The notes under the pieces are model-generated. The model was not told the DNA's origin. It ran no database searches and saw nothing but the letters and a program-made list of their open reading frames with translations. The position numbers were made by a program, and so were the translations under genes. A stretch of DNA of 64,000 bases from Pseudohalioglobus lutimaris. GTDB taxonomy: Bacteria > Pseudomonadota > Gammaproteobacteria > Pseudomonadales > Halieaceae. The stretch covers positions 1 through 64,000 of the forward strand of contig NZ_PKUS01000012.1 in the NCBI RefSeq assembly GCF_002866825.1. Reading direction: 5' to 3'. Positions 63,983 through 64,000 of this stretch are shown here, in pieces. Numbering within the stretch: the first letter of the stretch is position 1; every line of letters begins with the position of its first letter.

Positions 63983-64000
63983 GATTCCCGCCTTCGCGAG
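63983..64000. repeat. Partial dispersed hairpin repeat at the window end
   Basis: GATTCCCGCCTTCGCGAG begins a CCCGC-loop-GCG hairpin of the same style as the elements at 42277-42364. It is cut by the window edge, so its full form cannot be seen. Confidence 0.35.

Overview
The window looks like chromosome of a GC-rich, marine-type gammaproteobacterium. The evidence is the gene order rpsF-rpsR-(DUF2232 gene)-rplI, the rlmB/rnr neighbourhood, YejABEF-like and TRAP transporters, TonB receptors and a DUF222-HNH gene of a style I associate with Halieaceae/Spongiibacteraceae. The family placement is inference from gene content only. I see no prophage, insertion sequence or CRISPR array.

Region by region. 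(1) 1-4.1 kb: a broken and an intact coiled-coil DUF1640-like gene on either side of a methyltransferase. Then come a membrane-anchored nuclease and, divergent from it, a DUF222/HNH gene with an almost perfect LexA box and three in-frame copies of a palindromic repeat. (2) 4.1-11 kb: polysaccharide genes: CpsB-type phosphatase, SEL1/SPOR protein, WecA-type transferase, a remnant of a GDP-fucose synthase, a degenerate J-domain protein, galE and a YdcF/ElyC-like gene. (3) 11-18.7 kb: a membrane diguanylate cyclase, an AraC-type regulator, a LemA/M48 protease pair and a molybdopterin oxidoreductase. (4) 18.8-33.9 kb: a hexuronate/glucuronide locus. A GntR regulator, uxaC and uxuB run leftward. 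kdgK and uxuA run rightward, followed by a TonB receptor, a DUF3604 protein, a GH2 glycosidase and a TRAP transporter. Two operators of the same design (ATTGGT-N2-GGCCA) lie in the divergent promoter and on the TonB promoter, so the locus can be read as one regulon: outer-membrane uptake, periplasmic cleavage, TRAP import, then isomerisation, reduction, dehydration and phosphorylation to KDPG.

(5) 33.9-47.4 kb: a nitrite/NO respiration island: cytochrome cd1 nirS, a NosR/NirI-type gene, norCBQD, norEF, small membrane proteins and an NsrR-type repressor. NsrR-like 11-1-11 sites occur before nirS, before the norEF unit and before nsrR itself. nirS also has an FNR/DNR box with an appropriately placed -10. 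Embedded in the island are a TonB receptor and a small cysteine-containing secreted protein, translationally coupled and preceded by a perfect 9-1-9 inverted repeat of Fur-box geometry. An orphan PqqD-like protein sits at its edge. No heme d1 biosynthesis genes are visible.

(6) 47.5-56.3 kb: a YejABEF-like peptide ABC transporter with its two ATPase domains as separate genes, and two DUF1214/DUF1254 proteins. (7) 56.3-64 kb: housekeeping genes: tRNA-Leu(CAG), gdhA, rnr, rlmB, rpsF, rpsR, a DUF2232-like gene and rplI.

The signals I rate highest are the SOS-controlled HNH gene carrying palindromes inside its coding sequence, the predicted NsrR/FNR control of the denitrification island with its unexplained TonB module, and the uronate regulon that includes a DUF3604 protein.
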